NCBI RefSeq assembly: GCF_021134715.1
Contig: NC_060026.1
Location: 14,871,001 to 14,935,000, forward strand
Length of the DNA stretch: 64,000 bases
Direction of reading: 5' to 3'
From: Daphnia pulex
Lineage: Eukaryota; Arthropoda; Branchiopoda; Diplostraca; Daphniidae
The notes under the pieces are model-generated. The model was not told the DNA's origin and ran no database searches. It saw only the letters and a program-made list of their open reading frames with translations. The position numbers were made by a program, and so were the translations under genes. Shown here one piece after another: positions 1 to 14,127 of this stretch (the stretch's first letter is position 1; every line of letters starts with the position of its first letter).

Positions 1-234
1 TACGCCAATCCGGCATCCAGTTGTTCCATTACCTTTTACATGTGCTCCAATGAATATGCCTATCTCTTTGTAAGTTAACTAGACTCATTATTTTGAAGGC
101 CACTTAAATTAAAATGAATTAAATTTTTTTTTAAATCGTTCATTCAGGAATGCGCTCAAGCGGGAACATATTACCGAGCTGAAATCGGTAGATGCGACTG
201 GCCCGAAAATGTCGCCGGTTGCAACAGCATTTAA
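1..234 (+). CDS. chitin-binding (peritrophin-A/CBM14) protein, 3' end
   Basis: The last two exons of a gene entering from the left edge are 1-69 and 148-234, with a GT-AG intron at 70-147 (gtaagttaac donor, cattcag acceptor) and a TAA stop at 232-234. The joined frame gives about 51 residues with the chitin-binding type-2 pattern: FYMCSN, then ECAQAGTYY, then CDWPENVAGC, so the Cys spacing and the terminal CDWP..V.GC signature are present. Proteins of this family are secreted and bind chitin in cuticle or peritrophic matrix. The N-terminal part lies outside the window, so the number of domains and any signal peptide cannot be seen. Confidence 0.85.
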
Positions 235-1133
235 TATAATGGTGGTTTTAATGTTGGGAATCCAATTAGATTTCCAAACTTCTATGACAGCACTCTTCAT
301 TATAACTAAAATTTGAATAATTGATTCTACTTCGTTTAAGAGAATAAACAAACTGGGAATCAGGAATTTTGGAAATCAACGTCGGTTTTTCACTTGTTGC
401 GTCTACATTTTTACAGATAGAAACGTGAAAATTTGTTTGTGCATAATAAATGTTTAGTTGCATCTACTGTTTAATTTTCGTAAAGATATTCCCACTCCTT
501 CGCGAATGGGAGTCGAACGAATTTTCTCCCCATCCCTTATTTTTCTCATCCTGCGACCGTGAGAAGGAAATAATTAAAATTTATGAAAATCAAATTGAAA
601 TAGTAAAAACTTTATTAAAGATAAACGAGATGTGTAGACGCATCATTATCGTGTTAATTCAAGCGAAATTTAAAAATAACAAAATAAAACCAAATTTTAG
701 AACTGGCAATCAAATCGGGTTTTTCACGTCCCGTGCCCTTGATTTAAGAGATAGAAAAGCGATTTTTCCTGGACGATTGCACAACTGAAATGATAATTCA
801 CCAGTAAAAAAATTATTTGGAAATTCCGATCCGTAAACGAATTAGGGGCGAATGAATTTTCTCCCATTTCAAGGCCACCCGCATTTTGTAAATCTGGCAA
901 TCAAAATTGGTTTTTTGTTTGTGACGTCTAGAGTTTTGCAAATAGAATTTTGAAATTTGGTTTATGTATTCAGTAAGTGTAATAACATTCACAGTCAAAT
1001 TTTGGTAAATTAATTCCCATCCCTTAATGAATTAGAGTCGAATGAATTATCGTCCCTTCCCCCTTAAAATTCCCTTCCCCAAAATTTCGTGTCGTCGATG
1101 ATTTTGCGAATTTTGGATGTTGAACCGCAAACT
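235..1133. repeat. 3' flank of C1q gene with degenerate copies of a dispersed repeat
   Basis: No gene is seen. Read on the minus strand, three related blocks (about 350-460, 690-800 and 890-1010) carry the same degenerate text: a run like 'ctatctgtaaaaatg', then a 'gacgc.acaa' box, then a stretch ending near 'gccagatttacaaaatg'. The same blocks follow the second C1q gene (49370-49560) and recur near 12.8, 45.1 and 53.2 kb. Short open frames here are chance. Confidence 0.6.
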
Positions 1134-2450
1134 TCAAAGTGACGCGGCAATTTCCTCCTCCAACATGAAACCCGTGAAATGGGTGTAGTGGACATTGCTG
1201 AAGTCAACCAAATACGAGGATGAATCAGAAGAATAATAAATCGCCGCCCAGACTTGATCTCCTTTTTTCAAGTTCAGCGTCGACTGGAGGGTCAACGGAC
1301 TTGATTGAGCAACGGGGGCGTTATTCTCATGAACATAACTCGACCCGATTATTTCCCCGTTCAAATAAAGATGAGAATTAAACTGAACATCAGATGAAGA
1401 TTCAAGACGCGCCAGTCCCGTGAAAGATAACAAATAAATTCCCGGTCGCGGTGCCGTGAAGATCCCCGACGTCAAATCCATGGCGTTTCCCTCGTTTACC
1501 ACCTCCACATCGAACGGAATTCGAGTGTATGTTTTGTTAAATGGAGAACTTCTCTGGACGAAGAAATGGACGGGCGCCGATTTGACGTCGACGTATCCAA
1601 TCCATTTTTGGAAACCTTTTCAATCAATTAAAAAAAAAAAAAATAGATAATTGCAATTGATTAATTGGTGAGAATCTAAAACATTTACCCGCATCGTCAG
1701 GGAGTTTAGTGAAATCGCAGTAAACGGATTCCATCATCGCCGATCCCATGACGGAATAAAATCCGCTCCAGATGTGGCCAATGCTTTTGAGATCCGCGCA
1801 CGAAGACGGCAGTCCGTTAATGGAAACAACAGCCGATGGATTGTTGCTAATTGAAACAGAGTCGGTTGCTGCTGCTGTGCGTTCATTTTTTTCTCGTGAA
1901 AAACAAGTTTTAAAAAGCGAATCTTGTTGTTCAACTTTGGCCTCCAGTTTTCCTATTTTGACTTCCAATTGGACATTTTTGGCCTCTAATTGAATTACTT
2001 TCAATGCCAAATCTTGTCTTAGTTCATTCTATCATAGAAAACCAAAAGCGTTTACCCACATTGAATCATTAAATTAAACTAAACAGTAAGGACTTACATT
2101 TAGTTCGCCTTGCGACTCCAGTTGTGTCACTTTGGCCTGCAGTTCAATTGCTGTCGATTCCAAACTCTTCAGTTTTTCAACTTTGACCTCCAAACTTTTC
2201 ACGACTTGTGTCATTTGAATCTATTGGCAATAAATGGAATAACATTATTACAAAACATCAAAAATAACAAATTGAATCGAACTATTAACACAGAAGCATC
2301 ACGTGAAAATAAATTGTGATAATTAATTTCCTTTAATTGTAGGAATTCTTCCTCCAAGGAAAAGGCAGCGCCAGTCGAACTCGACGTCCAACAAATCAAA
2401 ACAAACAACAAAACAACTTGGGTGAGTGAAACTACAGAAAAATGCGCCAT
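1134..2450 (-). CDS. secreted C1q-domain protein, short paralogue
   Basis: Model: 2292-2450, 2098-2220, 1689-2028, 1134-1615 (367 aa). It has a signal peptide (MAHFSVVSLTQVVLLF...), then a heptad-rich coiled coil (LESTAIELQAKVTQLES, VIQLEAKNVQLEVKIGKLEAK), then a short fibrinogen-like stretch (LPSSCADLKSIGHIWSGFYS, ESVYCDF), then a C-terminal C1q/TNF-like jelly roll (IFTAPRPGIYLLSFTG, NLKKGD, HFTGFMLEEE). It is secreted, and the coiled coil probably drives trimerisation of the C1q head; C1q-like arthropod proteins often act as lectins. It is a close paralogue of the + strand gene at 47142-49218 but lacks that gene's central CNTNAP-like module. The exon 1 donor of the paralogue is destroyed here. 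I used a downstream GTGTTA donor at 2291 that keeps the frame and adds about ten residues. If that site is not used, the gene is damaged. Confidence 0.75.
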
Positions 2451-3215
2451 TCTTTTGTTATTCGGAATTGGTTATTATGAAACTGTGTTTTCCAACTGGA
2501 CGTGCGTTTCAATTTATAGGCTACAGTTTGACTGGTCAGTGGACCTGTTGTTGTTGCGTCCAACTTAAAGGTTAGTGATAAATTGAGAACAACAGGTCTT
2601 TGTGTTTATATAATCCATGTCGTCAACGAAAAAAGTATTCGATTTGAACTTTTGAATGTCAGTCAAATGTCATGCCGTCATGGTTGTTGTTGCGTCCAAC
2701 TTAAAGGTTACACTTGATAAATTTAGAGGGTCTTTGTGTCTGTAAATAAGAAGATAAGTTTTCGATTAGAATATTTGAATGTCAGTTTTATGTCATGGTA
2801 TTATTTGTTTGGCGTGGCTATATGTACAATCTTCCCTTTATTGAAGCGGGGATTAACCTGCGGACTGGTCAAACAGGGAAAGAAACAAAAAAGTAAAAAA
2901 ACCAATAGATATAAATTATTGACTCGAATGAACTGCAATTAGTTTTGGGTTTTTTATAAGAAAAATGATAGCTATTCGTTTTAATAAAAATTTCGGGTAG
3001 GCCTAATTAAAGCTTGATTTGAGAGAAAATAAACAAATTGTATTATCGAAACACAACTGCAATCCGATCAGCAGCTGATAGATACCCGTTAACAGTAGAA
3101 CTAGAAGTAAAAAAATAAATGAGATTGATTGAATAAGGCCAAAAGTTAATTTGTGCTGGAAAGAGTATTGCGCAAACTATAATATATCAAAATGATTCAA
3201 GGACAGAGGTTGTCA
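2451..3215. promoter_or_regulatory. C1q promoter region and intergenic spacer
   Basis: On the minus strand a TATA-like element (cctataaatt, 2511-2520) lies about 60 bp before the C1q start codon. The stretch ataaattgaaacgcacgtcc is identical in the promoter of the second C1q gene. The homology continues upstream for about 300 bp and is interrupted here by a tandem duplication (2547-2815). From about 2940 to the PHYH stop the DNA is AT-rich and I see no gene. Confidence 0.6.
2547..2815. repeat. tandem duplication, period 136 bp
   Basis: The stretch beginning gttgttgttgcgtccaactt starts at 2547 and again at 2683. Both are followed by a block containing 'tctttgtgt' and then 'tttgaatgtcagt..atgtcatg'. 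The second unit is imperfect. The paralogous promoter at about 46.9-47.1 kb carries only one such unit. Confidence 0.75.
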
Positions 3216-4798
3216 TCACAGGGAACTGAACCACTTTACTGGCTGTTGGCCTCGTACAAGTCGACTGCGGAATTTCCAAAAGTCCTAGCATAAAAACAAC
3301 AAAATTATTTAGTTTTTCACCAAAAGTAATTTACTTTAAAAAGTAGAACCTGAAAATTGAGTTCAAGTCCGCGACGTTTCGCTACCTCCACAACCTCTTT
3401 GGCGATATTCTCCTGCGACGTGCCTCGAATATCGATGAATTTCATTTCAGCGCAGCTTTATAGAGAAAAGAGGTATACTATCTTAGAATAAATCCCATCG
3501 AGTTCTAAATGCAATTCACTACGTGGTACCTGTAGTGAGTGGAAATAGCTTTGCGGAAGCCTCGAGTCCGATTAGGACCCGAACCGTGGATCAAAATGGG
3601 GTGAAAGAAAACCGTATCCCCTAAATCCAGACAAGCAACTCTATTTATGGCACTATGGTGACAAAAATAAAACACTATATTCAACAACCTTTTTTCATCG
3701 ACAATTCGACAATCGGGTGGTCGTCGTAACCCCGTACGCCGTGGTACATCTTGTTTACTCCGTTCTATTTCAGACATGCGATTAGCATAATATGCAAATA
3801 CTTGTCTGTTCAAACAAAACTCGCCTCCCATTGAGGATAGTCGTGCTGAAGCAATTCCCCTGTATGGGATCCAGGAAGGACAATCAAACATCCGTTCTCG
3901 GGTGTGATGTCTTCCATAGCCGTCCAAGAACAAACGATTCTATTAGCCGGGCGGAAAGGGAAATAATGAAGATCCTGTAGGCAAAAGGGAAGAGAAAAAA
4001 AATGGATAATTTAACTGCACTCAGAAATAATTCCAGTTTAATGGCGTTTATACCTGGTGTAAGGGATGACGGGAAGTAAGGCTTCCAGAATCAGGTGGTT
4101 TATTGATAAGCTGCCAGAAAATCATATGGCTCAAAAGTCTTAAAGGAATAACAGTGATGGATTTTAAGGATTTAAATTTACCATTGTGTGGATAGCCATA
4201 ATGTTGGGCCCAGTAAAACATTCAACATAATCCAGGATCTAGAGCAAGAAAAATAATCTCACATACTGATATGATAAAAAGAATAAAACATTTAGATATT
4301 TACAGTTGGGTGTCTGCAGTATTCAAACAGAACATCGTCATACACAAAATCCTGGACTTTGTAGAAGAGATTTTCTCCAACAGCACCCTTCTTCATCAAG
4401 GAGACGTCCTTCATCATGGTTAGTGAACCCCATGGTACTTTTTTATCGCACAAGTCCACAAATCTTTGCCTATAAAAGTGACATTAAATCAAATAATAGC
4501 AACAGACAATCCAATCAAAGGAGAAAACTAACTTGCAGTTATCCAAGAATTTTGCATCAACTAATTCCTTGACAACAAGAAAACCTTAACAGATTTCAAA
4601 ATCAATAAAAGATATTATTACGAAAAAAAGATCATATTTTAGTCACCATTTTTCTCATAGAATTCTCTTTGTTCAAGGGTCAGCTTTGAATTATCAAGGG
4701 TGTAGTTGAAAACTGGTTTCTAAATACAACTTAATGATTACAATGCATTGCACTATTGCAGCAGCTATATATATTTTGTTTAATACCATGGGTTCCAT
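3216..4798 (-). CDS. PHYH: phytanoyl-CoA 2-hydroxylase (PHYH)
   Basis: An eleven-exon model: 4787-4798, 4647-4719, 4533-4584, 4304-4469, 4182-4238, 4054-4110, 3825-3974, 3689-3764, 3530-3620, 3350-3455, 3216-3284 (302 aa). The enzyme is an Fe(II)/2-oxoglutarate dioxygenase that starts peroxisomal alpha-oxidation of phytanoyl-CoA. The match to animal PHYH runs the whole length: [57 protein letters not shown], then [11 protein letters not shown] and GFRKAIS. The iron triad is H138, D140, H226, and the 2-oxoglutarate arginine is R237. The start is a 12-bp coding exon (MEPM), so no long N-terminal PTS2 presequence is visible. The C-terminus is -SSL, a weak PTS1-like tripeptide. The intron at 3765-3824 appears to use a GC donor. 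The gene is divergent from KDM7, with about 580 bp between the start codons. Confidence 0.93.
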
Positions 4799-5376
4799 TG
4801 TGGATAAGCAGGCATACGGTTTAGTAATAAGCTACAATAGCGAGTAAAGTAATCCACCGTATTACAATTTACAACATAAAACTGTATCTAAAACTTGTAA
4901 ACTACGTTCTGAATTCTCGCACGTACGCAAAATTTTGCTCGAGGCTTTTGTAAATGTAAACAAACAGACTGACAGATAAAGGGCGACACGGCGACACCTG
5001 TTGAGATTTTCTTTTAATCGGTTTTGACTTTTCAAACAAATTTTTTATGTCAATAAATAAAACGTTTGCGATGACTAAAGAATTAAGAATGACCAAATTA
5101 ATATTATTGTCGGTCAATATGAATGCGTGTTGCGTCTCACAATTGGCGTTTAAAACTTTTCGCTTCACTAACTGAGTGACATTGAAATTACAGAATAAAT
5201 ATTTATACAGAATAATAATTAATGTATAGAATATAATCAGAGTATGAAATGTTATTGCTTATTCGAATTTGTAATTGGCGGAAATGCGGAATTACTGAAA
5301 TTTAAACGAATTGCGCGCGAGTTGTAAAAACCAATGTTTATAAATCTGGCAATGTTGCAAACGAAAAAAGGGAAAA
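4799..5376. promoter_or_regulatory. shared divergent promoter of PHYH and KDM7
   Basis: A 578-bp spacer between two start codons facing away from each other. No convincing TATA box is seen. A short minus-strand open frame here looks accidental. A bidirectional promoter is inferred from geometry only. Confidence 0.5.
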
Positions 5377-9224
<3,848 letters not shown>

Positions 9225-9499
9225 TTTCTTCGTTGATTTTGTTCAGTCCACCAATTCCTTGTACACAGTAAAAAAAATCACGGTAACAATTCAGTACATA
9301 GAAATAATTTTCAAAAATAATTTAAGACCATTTTAAGATGGGGGGGGGGATTGCCGCTATCGTCAGATTTGTTTCAGTCAATTGACGCTGCTGGAGTAAA
9401 AAGCCATTTCGAACTAATCCGCAATTTTTTTTTGTAAATTTCCTCCCGAATTTCCGCCCTACGGTTGTCTTGTTTTGCTATTCGTTTGGTGACACTATT

Positions 9500-10313
9500 T
9501 TATGGTTCTCGGTTGGCTAAAAGTTCAGCCTCGATGATGGCGACGCGAGACTCGAGTCTAGGAACTTTGTAGTTACGCAGCACAGCCAATTCAGTCGTCA
9601 TGTTAGCCAGCATTAATTTCATTTGCTCGAATATCGTCTGTTCCGGAGTTCGTCGCAAGTTGATTCGCTGCGGTTGTTCGCCACTTTCCGAGTTCCGCAG
9701 TTTCGCCATCTCCTCGGATTCATTGGTAGCGGATTTTAAATTTGTTCTCACCTTTTGTTTTTCGAAATAAAAATCGTCAAAGAAACATTTCAAGTCTTTT
9801 TAGACTAGACTAATCTTACGACATTGGCGATCGTGACATCAGATTCATCAATCCAAGTGTTTAGTTTCTCTGAAATGTTGCGGTACTTGGCCAATTCTTC
9901 TTCAATCTGCTCGGTTCGGATCTTCAGCACAGCAATGACATTTTCAATCCCTTCTAACTTTCCGTTGGTGTCTACAAATGAAGTAATTTTAAAATTTATT
10001 AACCCATTTATTTATTATTAATTAAATTTAATATTTTGTGGTTTTAAATTTTAATTATTTTAAAATTTTACACAACTAATTGTTTACCTGCACTGCGAAC
10101 GTCGTAGGGCGATGGGGCGAAATTCTTTTTCCATTCCAATAGCTTGTCGGTTTTCCTCTCGTATCCCACCAATTCGGACAAATGTTTGGTGTGGGCGTTG
10201 AGCATGTCGTTCAATCGTTCACAATCGCACCAGTGATTCTCACCGGTCGCCAAACATTGGATTGTTATGAGACTTAGGAGAAGCCCAACTATTTGACAAG
10301 ACTCGGACGGCAT
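9500..10313 (-). CDS. secreted coiled-coil protein, unknown function
   Basis: Three exons: 10088-10313, 9820-9971, 9500-9751 (209 aa); phases agree and all splice sites are GT-AG. A signal peptide (IVGLLLSLITIQCLA) is followed by a CDCERL motif with two Cys, then a long charged helix-forming region (LEGIENVIAVLKIRTEQIEE, then MKLMLANMTTELAVLRN, RVAIIEAELLAN). No known domain is recognised. The coding role is supported by three phase-compatible exons, an N-terminal signal and uninterrupted heptads. A secreted oligomeric structural or C1q-like scaffold role is possible but unproven. The gene shares strand with the next gene but is 667 bp from it. Confidence 0.7.
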
Positions 10314-10980
10314 TGTAAACTGAACTGTTGCACCCTCTCTGCCCTGCTACTCTTAGCGATATTGCTAGTGTTCTTGCGCATTGAGAGCGCTATTTTTAAA
10401 CTGGGCATGTGACGTCGCACACGCTGGTCGATCCAACCTAATTTATTTAGGGCCATCTTATTTTACGCGGACTACGCTTGAAACTCGGCTGTAAATATTT
10501 TATTAGACAGCTGGGGGGATGGGAGAGAGAAAAGTAGATTGGATTGCAATGATGGTGTTGTTTTTAATTTGAAAATGTGACGAGGCAAAATAAAAAGAGT
10601 CGTGGTTATTGTTCGTTGAACCCGAACTTGAATGATTTTTAGGAAACAAAGAGAATGGGTTGTTGATTGGGTTGGCCATTTGGTTATGACTTGAAGAAGT
10701 TGGATTTCTCTCATAATTTAAAATCGCCATTTATAGCCAACAAGATGACGAGGTATATGTAGAAATTTAATAGTGGAAGTGAATCATGTTGAAATTAAAA
10801 TAAAACTTGTTACGGAAGGTAAGCAAATGTATTTGAATTCTTTGTTAATTTATTTAGCCAATTTACCGAATAATTTAATCCTTTTCTAAGACAATTTCAA
10901 CAGCATGCCAATATTGAAGTTAAATTAAGTAAATATTAGAAATGAACTGTTTCGCCTTGTTTAAATATATCTTAATTTCT
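10314..10980. other. intergenic spacer
   Basis: Upstream region of the coiled-coil gene and downstream region of the Thr-rich gene. It is AT-rich with short chance frames. A CRE-like half site (gtgacgtc, about 10409) is present. I see no gene. Confidence 0.4.
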
Positions 10981-12040
10981 TCATCGTCCTTGAGTAGGGA
11001 TGGGAGCGGGAGTGGTACCAGAAGTGGTACCAGCAGTGGTAGTAGCAGTTGTAGTGGAAGCGGCAGTGGTAGCGGAAGTAGTAGTAGTAGCGGCAGTGGT
11101 AGTAGTGGTACTGGTAGTGGTAGATGGAGTGGTAGTAGTGGTACTGGTAGTGGTAGATGGAGTGGGAGCAGCGGGACATTGATTCAATCCGGCCGGAAGG
11201 CAAGCGGGTTGATTTAGAGTAAGGGTAACCGTTTCTGTAAAGAAAGTCATGGTCGATGTGGAAGGAAACAGAGTCGTTGTACTGTAAAACAAAATTAACA
11301 ATATTATAATCCAGTAATTAATTTGTCCAGTTTGTTGCGTCAGTAGTTACCTGGTGACGGTGACGACCGGAGTCAGAATATTTTTCAAGACGTTGGCATA
11401 AAGCAACGAAATGGCGGCAAACTTTTTAACACCGAAAAAGGGATCGGCAACACGGAAGTTGGCGACTGGTTGCTGGACCCTATCGAACGACGAGTGAATA
11501 TCGAACGGATGAGAATTGCTCAACGGTTGATGGTACGAATTAAACGGGCGGTCGAACGATGATGGGCGGTAACGGAACTCGGGCAAAACCGAAGGCTCAA
11601 CCCTTCAATAAAAAACAATTATCAAACAATTATAATTTAATTCTATTATTTATTTAAATTACCTTAGCACTTGAGTGGGGTTTAGCGAGTGCTGGAACTG
11701 CTGGACATCGTCCTGGCCGAGCGCAAAGAAGAGCGGAGCGTTCCAGTATTGTCTCTTGCGACGACAGGGCGTCGTGGAGACAGGTGCAACAAGCGAAGCG
11801 CAGACGGACCTTGTCCTATTCGACCAAATCCATTTGAAAACTTAATTGAAATTTTTGGATAAAATTTAAAACTTACAACAGGAGAGTCGTTGAGGCCGTG
11901 GTAGCTGTTGAAGTGACAACAGTAGTGACGGTATTGGTCTGCTGGCCTGGTAGAAATTGTTGCCGGCCAGCGGGGTGAATCTGATGGGCGGCTGAAGACG
12001 CAATAATCAGCATCAGTGACAAGCAGCGTGAAAGCTTCAT
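10981..12040 (-). CDS. secreted Thr-rich mucin-like protein
   Basis: Four exons: 11877-12040, 11663-11815, 11351-11602, 10981-11281 (289 aa), all GT-AG with compatible phases. A signal peptide (MKLSRCLSLMLIIASSAA) is followed by a short Thr-rich part. Next come a dibasic RRKR site (CRRKRQYWN), a putative furin-type cleavage point, and a hydrophilic Phe/Pro-rich stretch. The C-terminal third is built of TTTS/TTTT repeats preceded by a two-Cys motif (CLPAGLNQCPAAP). The Thr runs suggest dense O-glycosylation. I do not recognise a named family; lineage-specific matrix or mucin-like protein is the best guess. The opposite-strand Ser/Gly and Val frames over the repeat are shadows. Confidence 0.7.
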
Positions 12041-12789
12041 TTTTTCTGGGCGATTGGCTTATTATATTCGTCTAGCAGGTGCGACTGATGCTCGGTGTAA
12101 TAATGCCAACTGTTTCACTGGCTACAGCCTCCTTTTATATGCCACTCACGAGTGTGGAGTGGGTATAATCCTCAATTTGGTATAATGGTCAACACCCAGC
12201 ATGAGATGAGTAACGTGTTTTGTTTCTTTTTTAAGTAGGTACGATTATCATTATTTGGAGGAATTATAACTCCCGATATCCGTTTGTTTCTTTTTGGGTT
12301 CGAGGAAAGAATCGAGTTGGTTCATCTGCGCGTTTTACGTCGAGTCATTTCGCATTGCACGACCCACCAAACCCAAACCTTGAACTTGCAGAGGTCATTT
12401 TGTGTGGGGGAAATGGGCAGTTTTCAGGTGAGTCGGCAGAGTCATCATCAGTTGTTATAAAGCTAAGAAGATATAAAACGGCAATCAGTGAATGAATTAA
12501 ATTCTAGTAGACGCGCAGATATTCAAACTCTAATACTGTTCCTTAAATTAGCGTATTGGGAAATAAGATAAGTCTGTTCTAAGAAAATAAATGACGACCG
12601 TGTCGTGTCGCGTGTCGATAACCTCGACACGGAAATTCAAGTGCGACGTGTGTATAGTTTTTTTCAAAAATCCTTTTTAATATTCAAAAGTGTTGGTATT
12701 TTTCCAGCATAAAAACATGTTGCAAATGATACTCATGAGACTTTGATACTCTGGTTTATGCGGTGAACAGTCAATGTAACTAAACCTTG

Positions 12790-13380
12790 TTAATGCACAG
12801 ACAAATTTTCAATTTTCTATCTGTGAAAATGTGGACGCGACAAGAAGAAAACCAAATTGAATTGCCAAATTTACAATATTAGAGGGTGGGCTAGAAAAGT
12901 AGAAATGGGCGATAATTCATTTACGGTTCGGAATTTTTCGAAAACAATTTAAAAATTACACATAGCTGAACACGAATTTGTTTTTATATCTGTAAAAATA
13001 AAAGGCGGAGGACGTGAATCCTCCAAAAAATTCAAAAATTTCTCAATTTGTTTTCTTGGCGCAGCTCAAATTAAATTAAATCAACACGAGAACGAAACTC
13101 TCTTAGCGCCTAAGTATCTCGTTTTGCTTTGGTAATCGCACTTTTTCGGTTTCAATTTACAAAATTTGAATTTCTCCCGCCACAATCGCATGAAATGGCG
13201 CGCCATTTCATTTTCGTTCGCCGTGAAAGACGAAAAATCAACGGTCGTTCAATCAAAAAGAAATGAAAGACCAACATGTTCATTTCAATCATGCCAAATG
13301 GGCACGTCATCAATCAAAAAATGGCAATTGAAATTACGCGACAGGTAAAAATAGTTCTTACCTGCTGCCTCCATTTTCTA
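12790..13380 (+). repeat. dispersed C1q-linked repeat, copy A
   Basis: The first part (12790-12960) matches the sequence downstream of C1q copy 2: 'gtggacgcgaca', then 'atttaca', then 'gaaatggg..ataattcatt'. The second part (12960-13380) matches 45120-45450 and 53150-53560: 'aatttacaaaatttgaatttc', 'cgccacaa.cgcat', 'gaaagaccaaca', then a 'ttacctgctgcctcc' block, which on the minus strand reads as a splice donor (gtaagaac). Confidence 0.7.
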
Positions 13381-13437
13381 AAAATAGTAATATCAATTAT
13401 TTAATAATAATTATAACAGATTAATTAATAAAAAAAA

Positions 13438-13590
13438 CCATGTTGGAGGAGGAAATTGTGGCGTCCATTCATCAAAAAAACGCGTTCAACATTAAAAAAA
13501 TTAATGACGACACGATAAATTTCATTGAATAATGAGAGGGGGAAGGGAAGATACATTCGATTCTAATTTGTTAAGGGGTGGGCATTTTGT
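13438..13590 (+). pseudogene. relic of the 3' end of a third C1q gene
   Basis: The text atgttggaggaggaaattgt at 13440 encodes the start of the C-terminal motif MLEEEIVAS shared by both full C1q genes. Homology then continues into the 3' untranslated sequence (ttcaacat.., gggggaaggga, attcgattctaatt.gttaa). Nothing upstream resembles the rest of the C1q domain and the normal stop is lost, so this is a fragment left by duplication or deletion. Confidence 0.75.
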
Positions 13591-14127
13591 CCAGATAATT
13601 TCAGCATTTTCCACACTGTAAGTTCCGATTCCATTCAAACTTGCGCGAATCAATACCACTTTAATTTTCGCGAATTTTCGAGTGCAAATTGTCAAATTGA
13701 AGGGAAATTGTTTCCTCCCTTTGAATGTTTGAAACTTTGAATTTCGTGTTGAATTGTTCGCCCTAGTGTTTGCCAAGTTTAAAAGTAAATGTTTTTTATA
13801 GCACAAATTTTACGCTTATTTCACTTGTTTCTTTATTTTATAAATTTAATATTCAAACTGTTAACAAAAAGGCAAAAAGGTGACGATTAATGACTCAAAA
13901 GTTAACAGCACAAATCAGATTTGAAATGTAGAAAAAATTTGTTTTCTTAGCCGCTAGATGTCTCTGAACTCGTTCAATTTCTGACACAAGAGGAACGAAA
14001 TGGATCTGAAATGTTATCAATAACGAGTGATTTTTTATTTGTTTTTTTGTATTGATAACTGCTACTGAAGTGGTTCAGTGTATGTGTGTGCCTTTTCATC
14101 CAAATAGCAATTGTTTATAGCTACAAA

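Larger units (their letters stand above)
12041..14127. other. intergenic repeat-rich region before the myotubularin gene
   Basis: A conventional promoter for the Thr-rich gene probably lies near 12100-12140. From 12790 to 13380 the DNA matches the dispersed C1q-linked repeat. A C1q 3'-end relic lies at 13438-13590. From 13600 to 14127 it is AT-rich and leads into the 5' region of the myotubularin gene. I see no intact gene. Confidence 0.5.

Noticed and set aside
4902-5168. 88-codon minus-strand frame in the PHYH/KDM7 spacer
   Set aside because: No splice partners, no signal or domain, low-complexity AT-rich codons; it lies in the likely bidirectional promoter.
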